31,848 bases of DNA from a virus: positions 1 to 31,848 of the IMG/VR virus record IMGVR_UViG_3300047357_000321. One strand, 5' to 3'. This document shows, piece after piece, positions 1-7,718 of the stretch. Made by a program: the position numbers and the translations under genes. The notes beneath the pieces were generated by a model that was given only the letters and a program-made list of their open reading frames with translations, searched no databases and was not told the DNA's origin. How positions within the stretch are numbered: the first letter of the stretch is position 1; each line of letters begins with the position of its first letter.

Positions 1-440
1 GGAGGAGTTTCAGCCGTAGCATAACTATCACGTGTGCTACGGATTATCTGTCTTTCTCTCACAAGATTATCTAGACCCAACCCTCTTTCAACTACTCTGA
101 ACCAGGTTCCTTTAGGATCTGAATCAGCGCCTGCTGCTTTGAGTGCGTCTATTAATAAAGATTTTGCACCTTGGGTAACTGCGGTACTAAAACTAGCCGC
201 CCCATCTGTACTCAATCTTTGTCCTGTTAAGTCGTCAAACTTGTATACTGCTACAATCGGTCTTGTTGCCGCTGGTGGCAGTTGTCGTAATTTTTTATAT
301 GTTGGTAGTTGTACTTCTCTAGGCTCTTCTATACATTCTAAAAAGCCAGTGTTACAGTTCGAATCGCCAGGCAGTGCCATACTTGCACAACCTGAGAACA
401 AGCCTACACACATAAATGCAATTGCTATATTCTTAAACAT
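1..440 (-). CDS. csgG: CsgG-like curli export lipoprotein, C-terminus cut by window edge
   Basis: This is a partial gene of 146 codons starting at ATG 438-440 and running off the left edge. The N-terminus is a lipoprotein signal: MFKNI, a hydrophobic stretch, then lipobox LFSGC with the acylated Cys at residue 18. Downstream come features typical of CsgG, the outer-membrane pore of curli (type VIII) secretion: a 'KKLRQLPPA' segment, 'PIVAVYKFDDLTGQ', 'SFSTAVTQGA', 'LLIDALKAAG' and 'WFRVVERGLGLDNLVRERQ'. Bacterial CsgG is about 277 residues, so roughly half is visible. Its ATG overlaps the stop of the CsgF-like gene (TAATG), implying translational coupling. No curli subunit (CsgA/CsgB) is in the window, so what the pore exports, if anything, is unknown. 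Identity as a CsgG-family protein is well supported; the role in the phage is inference. Confidence 0.85.
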   Translation of the reverse strand, partial: MFKNIAIAFMCVGLFSGCASMALPGDSNCNTGFLECIEEPREVQLPTYKKLRQLPPAATRPIVAVYKFDDLTGQRLSTDGAASFSTAVTQGAKSLLIDALKAAGADSDPKGTWFRVVERGLGLDNLVRERQIIRSTRDSYATAETP

Positions 441-976
441 TAGCCGCCTATACTTCCGATTCCGATCGGTATTTCAATTTCAGTGATACTGCCATCTGGA
501 GCAACAATGGTAAGTCTAATTACTTCCATTCCATCTTCTGTATAAGTTCTTAAGTAAGACACTGAATTACCTTCAATCGTAAATTCGCCTGCATCTGAGT
601 TTGTACATGTAATAACTGTTGCTGGGTCACAGAACATACTGTCTACCAATCCTTTTGATATTTGTGCGTATATTCTAGACTCTAAATTTCTTATGAATTT
701 GTTTATTGTGCTGTTAGCATCTTCTCGTTCTGCTTGTCTTAGTGCAGACTCGATGTCGTCTTTGATTTTATCTCTACGACTTTTTTCTTGGTTTTCAATA
801 GTTAGGTAATGTGCTCCAGTACCTATACCATTAAAACTTGGTGATTTAAATTTGTGAACCAATTGGTCAGCGGTTGCTGTACTTGGTAGTAATAATAGCA
901 TGCCTAATAAAATGTAGCCTAGTACTAATAAAGGCGTATCCTTTGGTCTCATTTCGTTAAGTTTCTTGTCTATCAT
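440..976 (-). CDS. csgF: CsgF-like curli assembly protein
   Basis: 178 residues. The first ~37 residues look like a signal peptide (hydrophobic LLVLGYILLGMLLLLP, then TATADQ). The mature start 'LVHKFKSPSFNGIGTGAHYL' parallels the conserved N-terminal segment of CsgF (F-x-F-x-NPxFGGxxxNGxxLL), the part that inserts into the CsgG pore. The C-terminal half ends in a beta-type stretch ('EVIRLTIVAPDGSITEIEIPIG') like CsgF's last strands. It is longer than E. coli CsgF (about 138 residues). A good Shine-Dalgarno sequence (AGGAAGG) precedes this ATG; a second Met at residue 9 is possible. It lies 3 bases after the 980-1270 gene and overlaps csgG by one base. In bacteria CsgF is secreted through and caps CsgG; the pairing here supports both calls. 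Confidence 0.75.
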   Translation of the reverse strand: MIDKKLNEMRPKDTPLLVLGYILLGMLLLLPSTATADQLVHKFKSPSFNGIGTGAHYLTIENQEKSRRDKIKDDIESALRQAEREDANSTINKFIRNLESRIYAQISKGLVDSMFCDPATVITCTNSDAGEFTIEGNSVSYLRTYTEDGMEVIRLTIVAPDGSITEIEIPIGIGSIGG

Positions 977-979
977 AGT

Positions 980-1270
980 CTATTCCTTCCTGTTTGTCTT
1001 TAACTGTTCTTCTGTTTGTGCATCCTTTATAATTTGTTCTTTGGCTTTATATTCTAAAACAACATTTACTTTTTGCTGTAATCTAATTAAATCTTGATCA
1101 AGCATACGAGTTTTGTCAATAACTTTAATTAAAGCCATGTGCATTTCTTCTAGAGCAGGATCAATTTCTTCTCCTATGAACTTCCAGATAAAATACACAA
1201 AATATCCGAGGCCAACTGCCATCACTACAGGAAACCCGTAATCGTTAATAGCGTTGACTATTTCTTCCAT
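980..1270 (-). CDS. Small single-helix membrane protein with coiled coil (paralogue A)
   Basis: 96 residues. A hydrophobic helix spans about residues 12-31 (FPVVMAVGLGYFVYFIWKF), followed by a charged, heptad-like helical tail rich in Leu, Ile, Lys and Glu. The topology resembles small phage holin-like or BhlA-like proteins, but I recognise no specific family motif. It is similar in length, layout and several positions (N-terminal 'EI..I.D.G.P', membrane helix, then a coiled coil ending in an acidic/basic tail) to the 1474-1770 product, so the two are likely paralogues. Its ATG follows the previous stop with only one base between (TAAAATG), implying coupling. The position directly before csgF suggests a role with the curli-type pore; a lysis role cannot be excluded. 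Confidence 0.7.
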   Translation of the reverse strand: MEEIVNAINDYGFPVVMAVGLGYFVYFIWKFIGEEIDPALEEMHMALIKVIDKTRMLDQDLIRLQQKVNVVLEYKAKEQIIKDAQTEEQLKTNRKE

Positions 1271-1271
1271 T

Positions 1272-1472
1272 TTATTCTTCTTCTTCTACTAGTGTTGCCT
1301 CAATGTGTTCAAATCTGTCTATATCAAATTTCTTAAACACAATTGTGCCGTGTTTGTCTTCTGTTACAATAAATGTATCACCTGCTTTAAATCCTATTTG
1401 CTCTAATGATAATTCCTTGTCTAATTTCAATCCTTCCTCTGTAGTTTCTAGCTCATATTCTAGATATCGCAA
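1272..1472 (-). CDS. Small acidic protein, AbrB-like fold possible, TTG start
   Basis: 66 residues starting at TTG (1470-1472); no internal ATG is available. The start is supported by AGGAG eight bases upstream, and the preceding stop is only one base away. The central segment 'LEQIGFKAGDTFIVTEDKHGTIVFKKF' has the G-x-GD...DG-x-I pattern of AbrB/SpoVT-type swapped-hairpin proteins, but the protein is very acidic at the end (VEEEE), which argues against simple DNA binding. It sits between the two membrane paralogues in what appears to be a five-gene operon with csgF and csgG. The function is unknown; the AbrB likeness is a weak pattern match. Confidence 0.65.
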   Translation of the reverse strand: MRYLEYELETTEEGLKLDKELSLEQIGFKAGDTFIVTEDKHGTIVFKKFDIDRFEHIEATLVEEEE

Positions 1473-1473
1473 A

Positions 1474-1770
1474 CTAGTCTCTCCTTACATCAATTTTGCC
1501 TTCTTCAATGAAGTTTTCAGCTCTAGCAATACGTTCTATATCTGGTCTTAACTCTAAGGCACTACTAACTAACATATCAATCTTAATCATTTCGTTTGAC
1601 ATTGTTGTAGCTCTATTTTCTAAACTTTTACAAAAAATAGTTAAAGTTTTAACTTGCTCAACAACACCTTGGAGTATTTGTTTTATAACTAAAAATATAA
1701 AGAAACCCATTACAATACTTCCAGCAATCGGTGCGCCAACATCGCCTATTAATTGAAAAATCTCGGTCAT
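1474..1770 (-). CDS. Small single-helix membrane protein with coiled coil (paralogue B)
   Basis: 98 residues. The N-terminal stretch 'MTEIFQLIGDVGAPIAGS' leads into a hydrophobic helix (about residues 15-33, SIVMGFFIFLVIKQI), then a long helical region with regular hydrophobic spacing. It resembles the 980-1270 product in organisation and probably arose by duplication. It is the first gene of the curli-type operon, with GGAG a few bases upstream of ATG and a late-promoter octamer about 90 bases upstream. A short N-terminus, one helix and a long cytoplasmic or periplasmic coiled coil would suit a membrane anchor or pore accessory. No family is recognised. Confidence 0.7.
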   Translation of the reverse strand: MTEIFQLIGDVGAPIAGSIVMGFFIFLVIKQILQGVVEQVKTLTIFCKSLENRATTMSNEMIKIDMLVSSALELRPDIERIARAENFIEEGKIDVRRD

Positions 1771-1860
1771 TGATTACTCCGCCGTTTTATAATGTGTTCT
1801 TTACGGTGTTTACTGTATATGTGTATCACTCGTTATAGGAAGCCTACCTACCTATAACAG

Positions 1861-1868
1861 TATTTATG
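1861..1868 (-). promoter_or_regulatory. T4-type late promoter octamer for the curli-type operon
   Basis: The minus strand reads CATAAATA, 7 of 8 matches to the T4 late consensus TATAAATA, between the fibre terminator and the operon start at 1770. Confidence 0.55.
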
Positions 1869-1881
1869 ACTTTGGAGCCAT

Positions 1882-1909
1882 AAAAAAAGCACTCCGAAGA
1901 GTGCTTTTT
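1882..1909 (-). terminator. Rho-independent terminator after large fibre gene 1
   Basis: An 11-bp stem (1884-1894 with 1899-1909) has a loop that reads TTCG on the minus strand, closed by C and G, a very stable tetraloop. A run of T follows on the minus strand. It lies 20 bases after the stop of the 1929-5162 gene and separates it from the curli-type operon. Confidence 0.9.
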
Positions 1910-1928
1910 ATAATACCTAAGTATTGGT

Positions 1929-4900
1929 TTACATCATGTTAACTAGTACTTCGATAACGCCTTCGCCGTCTTCGTTTGCACTAATTGCTTTACCAATGAT
2001 ATGTCCTGCTTGTGCTGCATTGTCTGCTTTAGCCATGCCGCCTTGTGCTGAAACAAGTAAGTCACCTTTAGCAACTGGACCGCTTACCTTACAAGGTACT
2101 CGTCCTGCTAATGCTACTGGTAATGCTATACCTGGGCAGTCTGCATTCATTAAGTGAGCTGGGTCTGTTGAGATAACACCAACTACAGCACTGTCGCTTT
2201 CGCTGTCTGTTGCTGTAATTTCTTTCTCGCCACCAAACTTAACAACTGTGCCTGCTTCGTATTCTGCATCTGCTTCATAGTTCTCAGCCAAGTCAGCGTA
2301 TCTTGCTGAAGTTGCTGTTGCACTAATTGTACCAGCACTAAAGTTACCTGAGCTATCTCTTGCTACAACTTTACTTGCTGTGTTAGCACTTGTTGCATCA
2401 ACTGATACTGTATCTGCTGCTACTACAATGTAAGATCCTGCACCAACATTTAGTGTTGCGCCACCGCTTGTAGCACCACCTGTTAAACCAGATCCTGCTG
2501 TAACTGCTGTAATGTCACCAACTGTTGTTGAATAACCGTAACTTAAAATCTTGTCTTCAATAGCTGCTGAAGTCATTAACGATGTATCGTTGTTTGCAAA
2601 ACTCTCTGTACTTATTTGTAGTGTACTACCTGCAAAGTGAGAAGTTGTTAAACCACTTACATTTAATGTTGCTGTACCACTTGTAGCACCGCCACTTAAA
2701 CCAGATCCTGCTGTAACACCAGTGATGTAACCTGTATCTGTTAAACTAATAGCACCTGTGCTATCATCATATGTAATACCAGTTCCGCCACTAAACAATC
2801 CTCTGATTGTAGCATCACTTCTATCTGAGTCTGTGAAACTAATTACACCAGTTGTGCTGTTGTATGAAATGTCACCACTTGCACTAATTGCTGCTCTAGC
2901 TCTTGCAGTTGTATGGTAAAGGTTAGTTGAACCTTCACTAACACCGTCTGTATCACTCTGTGTATAACTAATAACACCTGTTCCTGAGTTATAAGAAAGT
3001 GAACCAGTTGCACTAATTGCTGCTCTAGCTCTTGCTGTTGTATGATATAAGTTACTTGAACCTTCTGAAACATCGTCAGTGTCGCCACTTAGTTCGCTTA
3101 AAGCATCTTTTGTATCAACTTGTGCATCAACATAAGTTTTTACTGCTAACTGTGATGGTGCTAAACTATCTGAAGCACTTGCAAAAGAGTCATCATCGTC
3201 AATTGCTGCTTGTACTCTAGCATCTGCTAATGTATTAACATATGAATCAGTAATCGAAACGCTGTCTGCTGCTACAGTAATACCATTTCCGCCTACAACA
3301 TTCAATGTACCTGCACCACTTGTGCCGCCACCTGTTAAACCATTACCTGCTGTTACTGCTTCAATGTCACCTGCATCGTTAGTGAAACTAATTACACCAG
3401 TTGTGCTGTTGTATGAAATGTCACCACTTGCACTAATTAAAGCTCTAACTTCGCCATCTGTTCTTTCAGTAAAACTCATTACACCAGTTGAACTGTTGTA
3501 TGCTAAGTCACCACTTCCACTAATTGCTGCTCTTGCATCACCGTCTGCGTATTGAGTAATAGTTGTTGCAATAGCACCGTCTGTTACAGTAATACCTGTA
3601 CTAGCACTAAAGTGAGCTCTTACTTCTGAAGCACTTGGACCTGTGTAAGTAATAACACCTGTTCCTGAGTTGTATGCTAAACTTCCGTCTCCACCAGCAT
3701 CTGTTACACTGATATGAGCTCTTGCTTCACTTGCACTTGGACCTGTGTAAGTAATTACACCAGTTGTGCCGTTATATGCTAAACTTCCGTCTCCGCCTGC
3801 GTCTGATACTGAAACAGCACCTCTTGCTCTTGCATTTGTGAAGTATAAGTTACTTGAACCTTCAACTAAGTCGTCAGTTTCAGTAGCAATCTTAAAGTTT
3901 GTAGAACCATCATTTGTAAACTGCCATTGGCCTTCACTTTCGTCCCATATAAGACTTACATCTGCACTTGAACCTCTGTTTACAGTTAAACCTGCATCTT
4001 CACTTGGAGCACCACTTGCGTCTCTGTTTAATTCAATAACGCTATCTGCTAATGCAGTAATTTGTGAATTAACAATAGTTTGTGTACCACTAATTGTAAC
4101 GTTACCGTTAAACACTGCATCGTCACTGTATGTCTTAGCACCTGCTACTGTTTGAGCACCACTTGTTCTTACTACTGTTGTATCAACATCTACTGTTCCT
4201 GCACTGTAATCAATACCATCGCCGCCTACTAAGTGAGCGTCAATTCTTGCTTCAGTTTCTGCTGCACTAACACCTGTAAATGTAAGTACACCTGTGCTGT
4301 TGTTATATGCTAATGAACCATCACCACCTGCGTCAGTTACACTAAGGTGAGCTCTTACTTCAGTAGCACTTGGCCCTGTAAATGTAAGTACACCAGTTGA
4401 ACTGTTATATGCTAATGAACCATCACCACCTGAGTCTGTTACGCTGACAGCTGCTCTAGCTCTTGCATCTGTATAGTACTGATTTGAACTACCTTCTGCT
4501 ACTGCGTCACTATCAACTGCATCAACGTATGCTTTAGTAGCTGCGTCTTGTGCTTCAACTGGATCATCAACATTATTAATGTTGCTACTGTTCATGTTAA
4601 TGTTTGAACCAAACTTAACACCGCCTGTTGAACTGATTGTTTTAGCTGCTGTAAGTACAACATCTGACTTGAGCTGGATTGAACCACCTGATGTCATTTC
4701 CAAGTCACCGGAGCCAGTAGTTAAAATACTAATGTTCTGGTTATTGTCTGCACTAAATTGAATTGTTCCTGAATTATCTTCAAGTACTTTTTGTCCGTTA
4801 ACGTAAAGTGATCCTGGACCAACATATACATCTTTCCATACTTTGGAAGCACTACCTAATGAGTATGTATTGCTGACACTAGGTATCAAATTACCTTCTA

Positions 4901-5162
4901 AGTCTTCGTAGTCTATTGCAAGTGTTGCTGCACCATCTGCTGCTCCACCTGTTAAACCTGAGCCTGCTACAACCGATGTAATATCACCTGTTGCCGCAGC
5001 TACTACCTCATCGTACTTTGCTAATCGTGTGCCACCAGCAGTAGACCCGTCGTGGACACGAATTGTATCCAAATCGGTATCGACCGTGATTTCACCTACT
5101 AAGCCTGTAAATGAGCTGTGTTGTGCGGTCGTACCGCGTCTAAACTGAATAGCTGTTGCCAT
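1929..5162 (-). CDS. Large repetitive tail fibre / adhesin 1
   Basis: 1077 residues. Residues 1-52 (IQFRRGTTAQHSSFTGLVGEI, then VDTDLDTIRVHDGS) form the short phage tail-protein N-terminal domain also seen at the start of Mtd-type proteins. The middle is made of degenerate ~30-residue repeats such as 'GGDGSLAYNSSTGVLTFTG' and linkers such as 'EGSSNLYFTNARARA'. The last ~125 residues (from YADLAENY, about 954) form a conserved end domain ('GVISTDPAHLMN', 'GRVPCKVSGPVAKGDLL', then 'GVIEVLV') shared with the 7719-11891 fibre. AGGGGAA precedes ATG, and a GATAAATA late promoter lies about 50 bases upstream. The probable role is a trimeric host-recognition or structural fibre on the virion. Which receptor it binds cannot be read from the sequence. 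Confidence 0.85.
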   Translation of the reverse strand: MATAIQFRRGTTAQHSSFTGLVGEITVDTDLDTIRVHDGSTAGGTRLAKYDEVVAAATGDITSVVAGSGLTGGAADGAATLAIDYEDLEGNLIPSVSNTYSLGSASKVWKDVYVGPGSLYVNGQKVLEDNSGTIQFSADNNQNISILTTGSGDLEMTSGGSIQLKSDVVLTAAKTISSTGGVKFGSNINMNSSNINNVDDPVEAQDAATKAYVDAVDSDAVAEGSSNQYYTDARARAAVSVTDSGGDGSLAYNSSTGVLTFTGPSATEVRAHLSVTDAGGDGSLAYNNSTGVLTFTGVSAAETEARIDAHLVGGDGIDYSAGTVDVDTTVVRTSGAQTVAGAKTYSDDAVFNGNVTISGTQTIVNSQITALADSVIELNRDASGAPSEDAGLTVNRGSSADVSLIWDESEGQWQFTNDGSTNFKIATETDDLVEGSSNLYFTNARARGAVSVSDAGGDGSLAYNGTTGVITYTGPSASEARAHISVTDAGGDGSLAYNSGTGVITYTGPSASEVRAHFSASTGITVTDGAIATTITQYADGDARAAISGSGDLAYNSSTGVMSFTERTDGEVRALISASGDISYNSTTGVISFTNDAGDIEAVTAGNGLTGGGTSGAGTLNVVGGNGITVAADSVSITDSYVNTLADARVQAAIDDDDSFASASDSLAPSQLAVKTYVDAQVDTKDALSELSGDTDDVSEGSSNLYHTTARARAAISATGSLSYNSGTGVISYTQSDTDGVSEGSTNLYHTTARARAAISASGDISYNSTTGVISFTDSDRSDATIRGLFSGGTGITYDDSTGAISLTDTGYITGVTAGSGLSGGATSGTATLNVSGLTTSHFAGSTLQISTESFANNDTSLMTSAAIEDKILSYGYSTTVGDITAVTAGSGLTGGATSGGATLNVGAGSYIVVAADTVSVDATSANTASKVVARDSSGNFSAGTISATATSARYADLAENYEADAEYEAGTVVKFGGEKEITATDSESDSAVVGVISTDPAHLMNADCPGIALPVALAGRVPCKVSGPVAKGDLLVSAQGGMAKADNAAQAGHIIGKAISANEDGEGVIEVLVNMM
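2281..2659 (-). repeat. Fibre module shared with 8080-8458 (copy 1)
   Basis: This 379-base stretch encodes a protein segment (SGLTTSHFAGSTLQ to YADLAENY) almost identical to one in the second large fibre, with no length change. The DNA differs at many third codon positions, except for a perfectly identical 41-base block at 2281-2321 (8080-8120 in the other copy). Confidence 0.85.
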
Positions 5163-5209
5163 TTTATATTCCCCTAAATCTTTGTTAGAAAATGATTTTT
5201 ATTTAACAC

Positions 5210-5217
5210 TATTTATC
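5210..5217 (-). promoter_or_regulatory. Late promoter octamer for fibre gene 1
   Basis: The minus strand reads GATAAATA, 45 bases upstream of the ATG at 5162 and just after the stop of the previous gene (5222). Confidence 0.7.
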
Positions 5218-5221
5218 ATTA

Positions 5222-6616
5222 TTACTTAATTAGCCACCTTTCTAAGTCATCTGAGATATCAGCCAACTTGATCCATGACTCGCCTGTTACTTGTCCCTTA
5301 CACACAATTGCACATCCGTGTGTTATCACTGGTGCCCACTCGTTGCGTACTGTCCTACTTTTATATTCCTGTTGTCTTTCGAATTCTGGCGTTTCGTGTC
5401 CTGTGTACATATCTTCGCCGTTTGTGTGAGTTTCATACACTACTGTATTTTCTGGTTGCAGAAAATTTCTAGGTAGTGTAGAGTTGAAATGACTCTCAAT
5501 AGTATGGTCTCTGTTTTCCCATTCCATTATGTGTACTCCAAGCTCTTTTTTATTCCCACGCTCATCAGCGTAATATTTGTCTTGCCAGTAATTCCAGCCT
5601 GCTCCGCCGATCACTGCTGGGTTTTTAGAAACCACCCCAACAATGTCGTCACCTTCACCTGCAGTTACTAATTTGCCTTTAGGGCTAAGTGCAACTACAA
5701 ATCCGGTTCTATCTTCTCTGCGAGGATTACCGTCTCCCCACTCAAACATTTCTGCATAACCTGAATTGTTACTGTGTACTGCACCGTCGCTAAATACTGC
5801 TCCTGTGCCGTCTACTGTAAATACTTTTTGTGCATAAGGATCGCCGTTTTCCATACTTTGATTCTTTGCTTCAATAAAATTGTATGATTTATTATTGGTT
5901 GCCTGCGTTTCGATATCTATCATGTTACCATGAAAGAATCTACTAGGTGCATAACCGTGGAATACATTTCTGTTATTATTAGGCTGATACACATTCAATC
6001 TACTTTGTGTATCGTCGTGCATAAGTCCTAATGACAAATCGCCTGCTCCAGTTAAATTTATTCCCTGTCTATTTTTTCTACTAACGCCTCTAAATAAAAA
6101 TGCATTGCTATCATCAGCATCACTTTCAATTAGCAAACCTCTTACAGTTCCTTTACCGTCAACTGGCAAAGATGCTTCACTGTTATAATTAGATCTAATA
6201 TGAACACTACCTGGCCCAATTGCTTTTGGTGACTGTGTTCCTATTCCAAGTGCTCCGCCTTTGTTAAAGCTCTGCATTACAAGTTCACCTTTAGTAACAT
6301 TAAGGCCATCTTTAGTGCCACTGAATCTAAATGTTTCAGGCCCTGCAAGTACTAATTCCGTTTTGCTTAGTGTTGCTTCCACTTTGTCCTTTGTTTTTTC
6401 AATGTGATCAAGTCTTTTGTTTTCTGCAATTACTTGTTCTCTAATTTCTTTATATAACTCTTTCTTTAATTCTGCTTTAAATTCTGCTAACGCATCTGCT
6501 GTAGTAGGTTCCTTCTTTTTTCTTGCGGTTCCTATTGGCTGCGTTTCTTGTTTTTTCTCTACCTTTTCTACCTTTTTCTTTACTACTGGTTGTGTGTCTT
6601 TTTTAACTCTTGGCAT
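5222..6616 (-). CDS. Virion appendage protein with Peptidase_G2 self-cleaving C-terminus
   Basis: 464 residues. The N-terminal ~40 residues are Lys-rich, followed by a coiled-coil-like helix (about 44-90, 'EFKAELKKELYKEIREQ'). A beta-rich middle follows. From about residue 285 the motif 'SGYAEMFEWGDGNP', then 'REDRTGFVVAL', 'DDIVGVVSKNPAVIGG' and 'WQDKYYADERGNKK' match the Peptidase_G2 (IMC autoproteolytic) domain found at the end of phage neck appendage and fibre proteins, which folds a trimer and then cuts itself off. TAGGAC precedes the ATG. It lies 24 bases after the 6641-7615 gene and is probably co-transcribed with it. The exact virion location (fibre, whisker or collar) is not determinable. 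Confidence 0.85.
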   Translation of the reverse strand: MPRVKKDTQPVVKKKVEKVEKKQETQPIGTARKKKEPTTADALAEFKAELKKELYKEIREQVIAENKRLDHIEKTKDKVEATLSKTELVLAGPETFRFSGTKDGLNVTKGELVMQSFNKGGALGIGTQSPKAIGPGSVHIRSNYNSEASLPVDGKGTVRGLLIESDADDSNAFLFRGVSRKNRQGINLTGAGDLSLGLMHDDTQSRLNVYQPNNNRNVFHGYAPSRFFHGNMIDIETQATNNKSYNFIEAKNQSMENGDPYAQKVFTVDGTGAVFSDGAVHSNNSGYAEMFEWGDGNPRREDRTGFVVALSPKGKLVTAGEGDDIVGVVSKNPAVIGGAGWNYWQDKYYADERGNKKELGVHIMEWENRDHTIESHFNSTLPRNFLQPENTVVYETHTNGEDMYTGHETPEFERQQEYKSRTVRNEWAPVITHGCAIVCKGQVTGESWIKLADISDDLERWLIK

Positions 6617-6640
6617 GTGTGTGTCCTATTGCTATTATGT

Positions 6641-7615
6641 TTAACTTACTATTGCTCTGTCTGTGATTCTTCTCCAGTTACTGCCATCGCTAAATGCCAT
6701 AACTGCTCCACCAGTCTCATCGCTTACATAAATCATTTGACCTGCTACCGATGCGTCTGGTAAATTTGCTACTACATAAGAATCACTTGTTGGACCAAAT
6801 GTATCCTTGATGTACTCAAAGTCGCCAACTGTTGCTGACTCCTCTACTGTACCAAAACTGATTATCATATTTGCTGTATCTGCTACAGAGCCGTAATCTG
6901 AAATAGGTTCAAATAATACGCCTTGTACGACACCAGTTTTTAATGTACTTGAACTTTTATCGTATGTTAATGCATCGTTGCCTCCGAAAGAACCACTGTC
7001 GTTAAACTGTATATCAGTGTTTCCACCTTCTGGGTTTGCACTAACTGTTGTGAACGAAAGTGCTCCACTTCCATCTGTAACAACTACTTGACCTGCTGAG
7101 CCATCTGCTGTTGGAAGTGAGTATGCATTATTGATTGTGGTTGCACTACCTTGTACCTTAAAGACTTCGTTAGTGTTGTCTGCGTCATATACTTTAAATA
7201 TAGGATCACTACTACTGCTGTTATCTCTTATGCGTACTTGAGTTGCTGTACCGTTTGAATGTCTTAAATCTAGTGCTGAACCAGAGAACTGAAGGCTTGG
7301 ATTTGTTCCTAATCTTAAATTACCGTTAACAAATAATCTTTCATTAGATGCTGTTGAACCTATGCTAACTGTATCGTTTGTGCTGTCAACAAATAAAGTA
7401 CCGTCATCAACATTTAATTCAGTTAAAGTTTCACCTATATTCTTCCAACTTGTTTCGTAGATATCTAACGTTGCGTTAGCAGAGTCAAAGAATAAGTCAC
7501 CGTTTGATATATCAGCAGACGGTCTTGTACCTGTTGATATTTTGCTACCACTGTCTTTCTTTCCGATCTTGAATTCAGATGTAGTGGTACCTTTGAAATT
7601 TCCAAAAATTGCCAT
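6641..7615 (-). CDS. Tail fibre-like structural protein
   Basis: 324 residues, beta-rich and Ser/Thr/Asp/Gly-rich. The N-terminus 'MAIFGNFKGTTTSEFKIGKK' is followed by 'STGTRPSADISNGDLFFDS', a common virion attachment-type start. The last ~25 residues 'GGAVMAFSDGSNWRRITDR' form a conserved tail-protein ending found in many marine and podo/myophage fibre proteins. CGGGGAAAT precedes the ATG. A late promoter lies about 75 bases upstream with two hairpins between. It is the first gene of a likely two-gene unit with the Peptidase_G2 protein. It lacks the long repeats of its larger neighbours. Confidence 0.75.
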   Translation of the reverse strand: MAIFGNFKGTTTSEFKIGKKDSGSKISTGTRPSADISNGDLFFDSANATLDIYETSWKNIGETLTELNVDDGTLFVDSTNDTVSIGSTASNERLFVNGNLRLGTNPSLQFSGSALDLRHSNGTATQVRIRDNSSSSDPIFKVYDADNTNEVFKVQGSATTINNAYSLPTADGSAGQVVVTDGSGALSFTTVSANPEGGNTDIQFNDSGSFGGNDALTYDKSSSTLKTGVVQGVLFEPISDYGSVADTANMIISFGTVEESATVGDFEYIKDTFGPTSDSYVVANLPDASVAGQMIYVSDETGGAVMAFSDGSNWRRITDRAIVS

Positions 7616-7636
7616 TTATTTCCCCGGTTAGTTCAG

Positions 7637-7672
7637 AGTGTGTAAATACACACTGTCAGTGCAATTGCACTG
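7637..7672 (-). other. Two tandem leader hairpins before the 7615 gene
   Basis: The first inverted repeat is 7637-7654 (7-8 bp stem around AAAT). The second, 7657-7672, is a perfect 16-base palindrome (CAGTGCAATTGCACTG). Both fall between the late promoter at 7689-7696 and the ribosome binding site, so they would sit at the 5' end of the mRNA. They could stabilise the message or bind a dimeric protein. Confidence 0.6.
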
Positions 7673-7688
7673 TCTAGTCCGTTGTATG

Positions 7689-7696
7689 TATTTATC
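7689..7696 (-). promoter_or_regulatory. Late promoter octamer for the 7615/6616 unit
   Basis: The minus strand reads GATAAATA, 73 bases upstream of the ATG at 7615 and just after the stop of the large fibre gene 2. Confidence 0.7.
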
Positions 7697-7718
7697 TTTT
7701 TGGAAAGTATCTTAGGGT

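Noticed and set aside
34-486. Plus-strand ORF of 150 residues at the left edge
   Set aside because: It is antisense to the well-supported CsgG-like gene, which has a lipobox and family motifs.
1929-5162. Diversity-generating retroelement suggested by the Mtd-like N-terminal domain
   Set aside because: No reverse transcriptase, no adenine-biased template/variable repeat pair and no lectin-type C-terminus are visible in the window.
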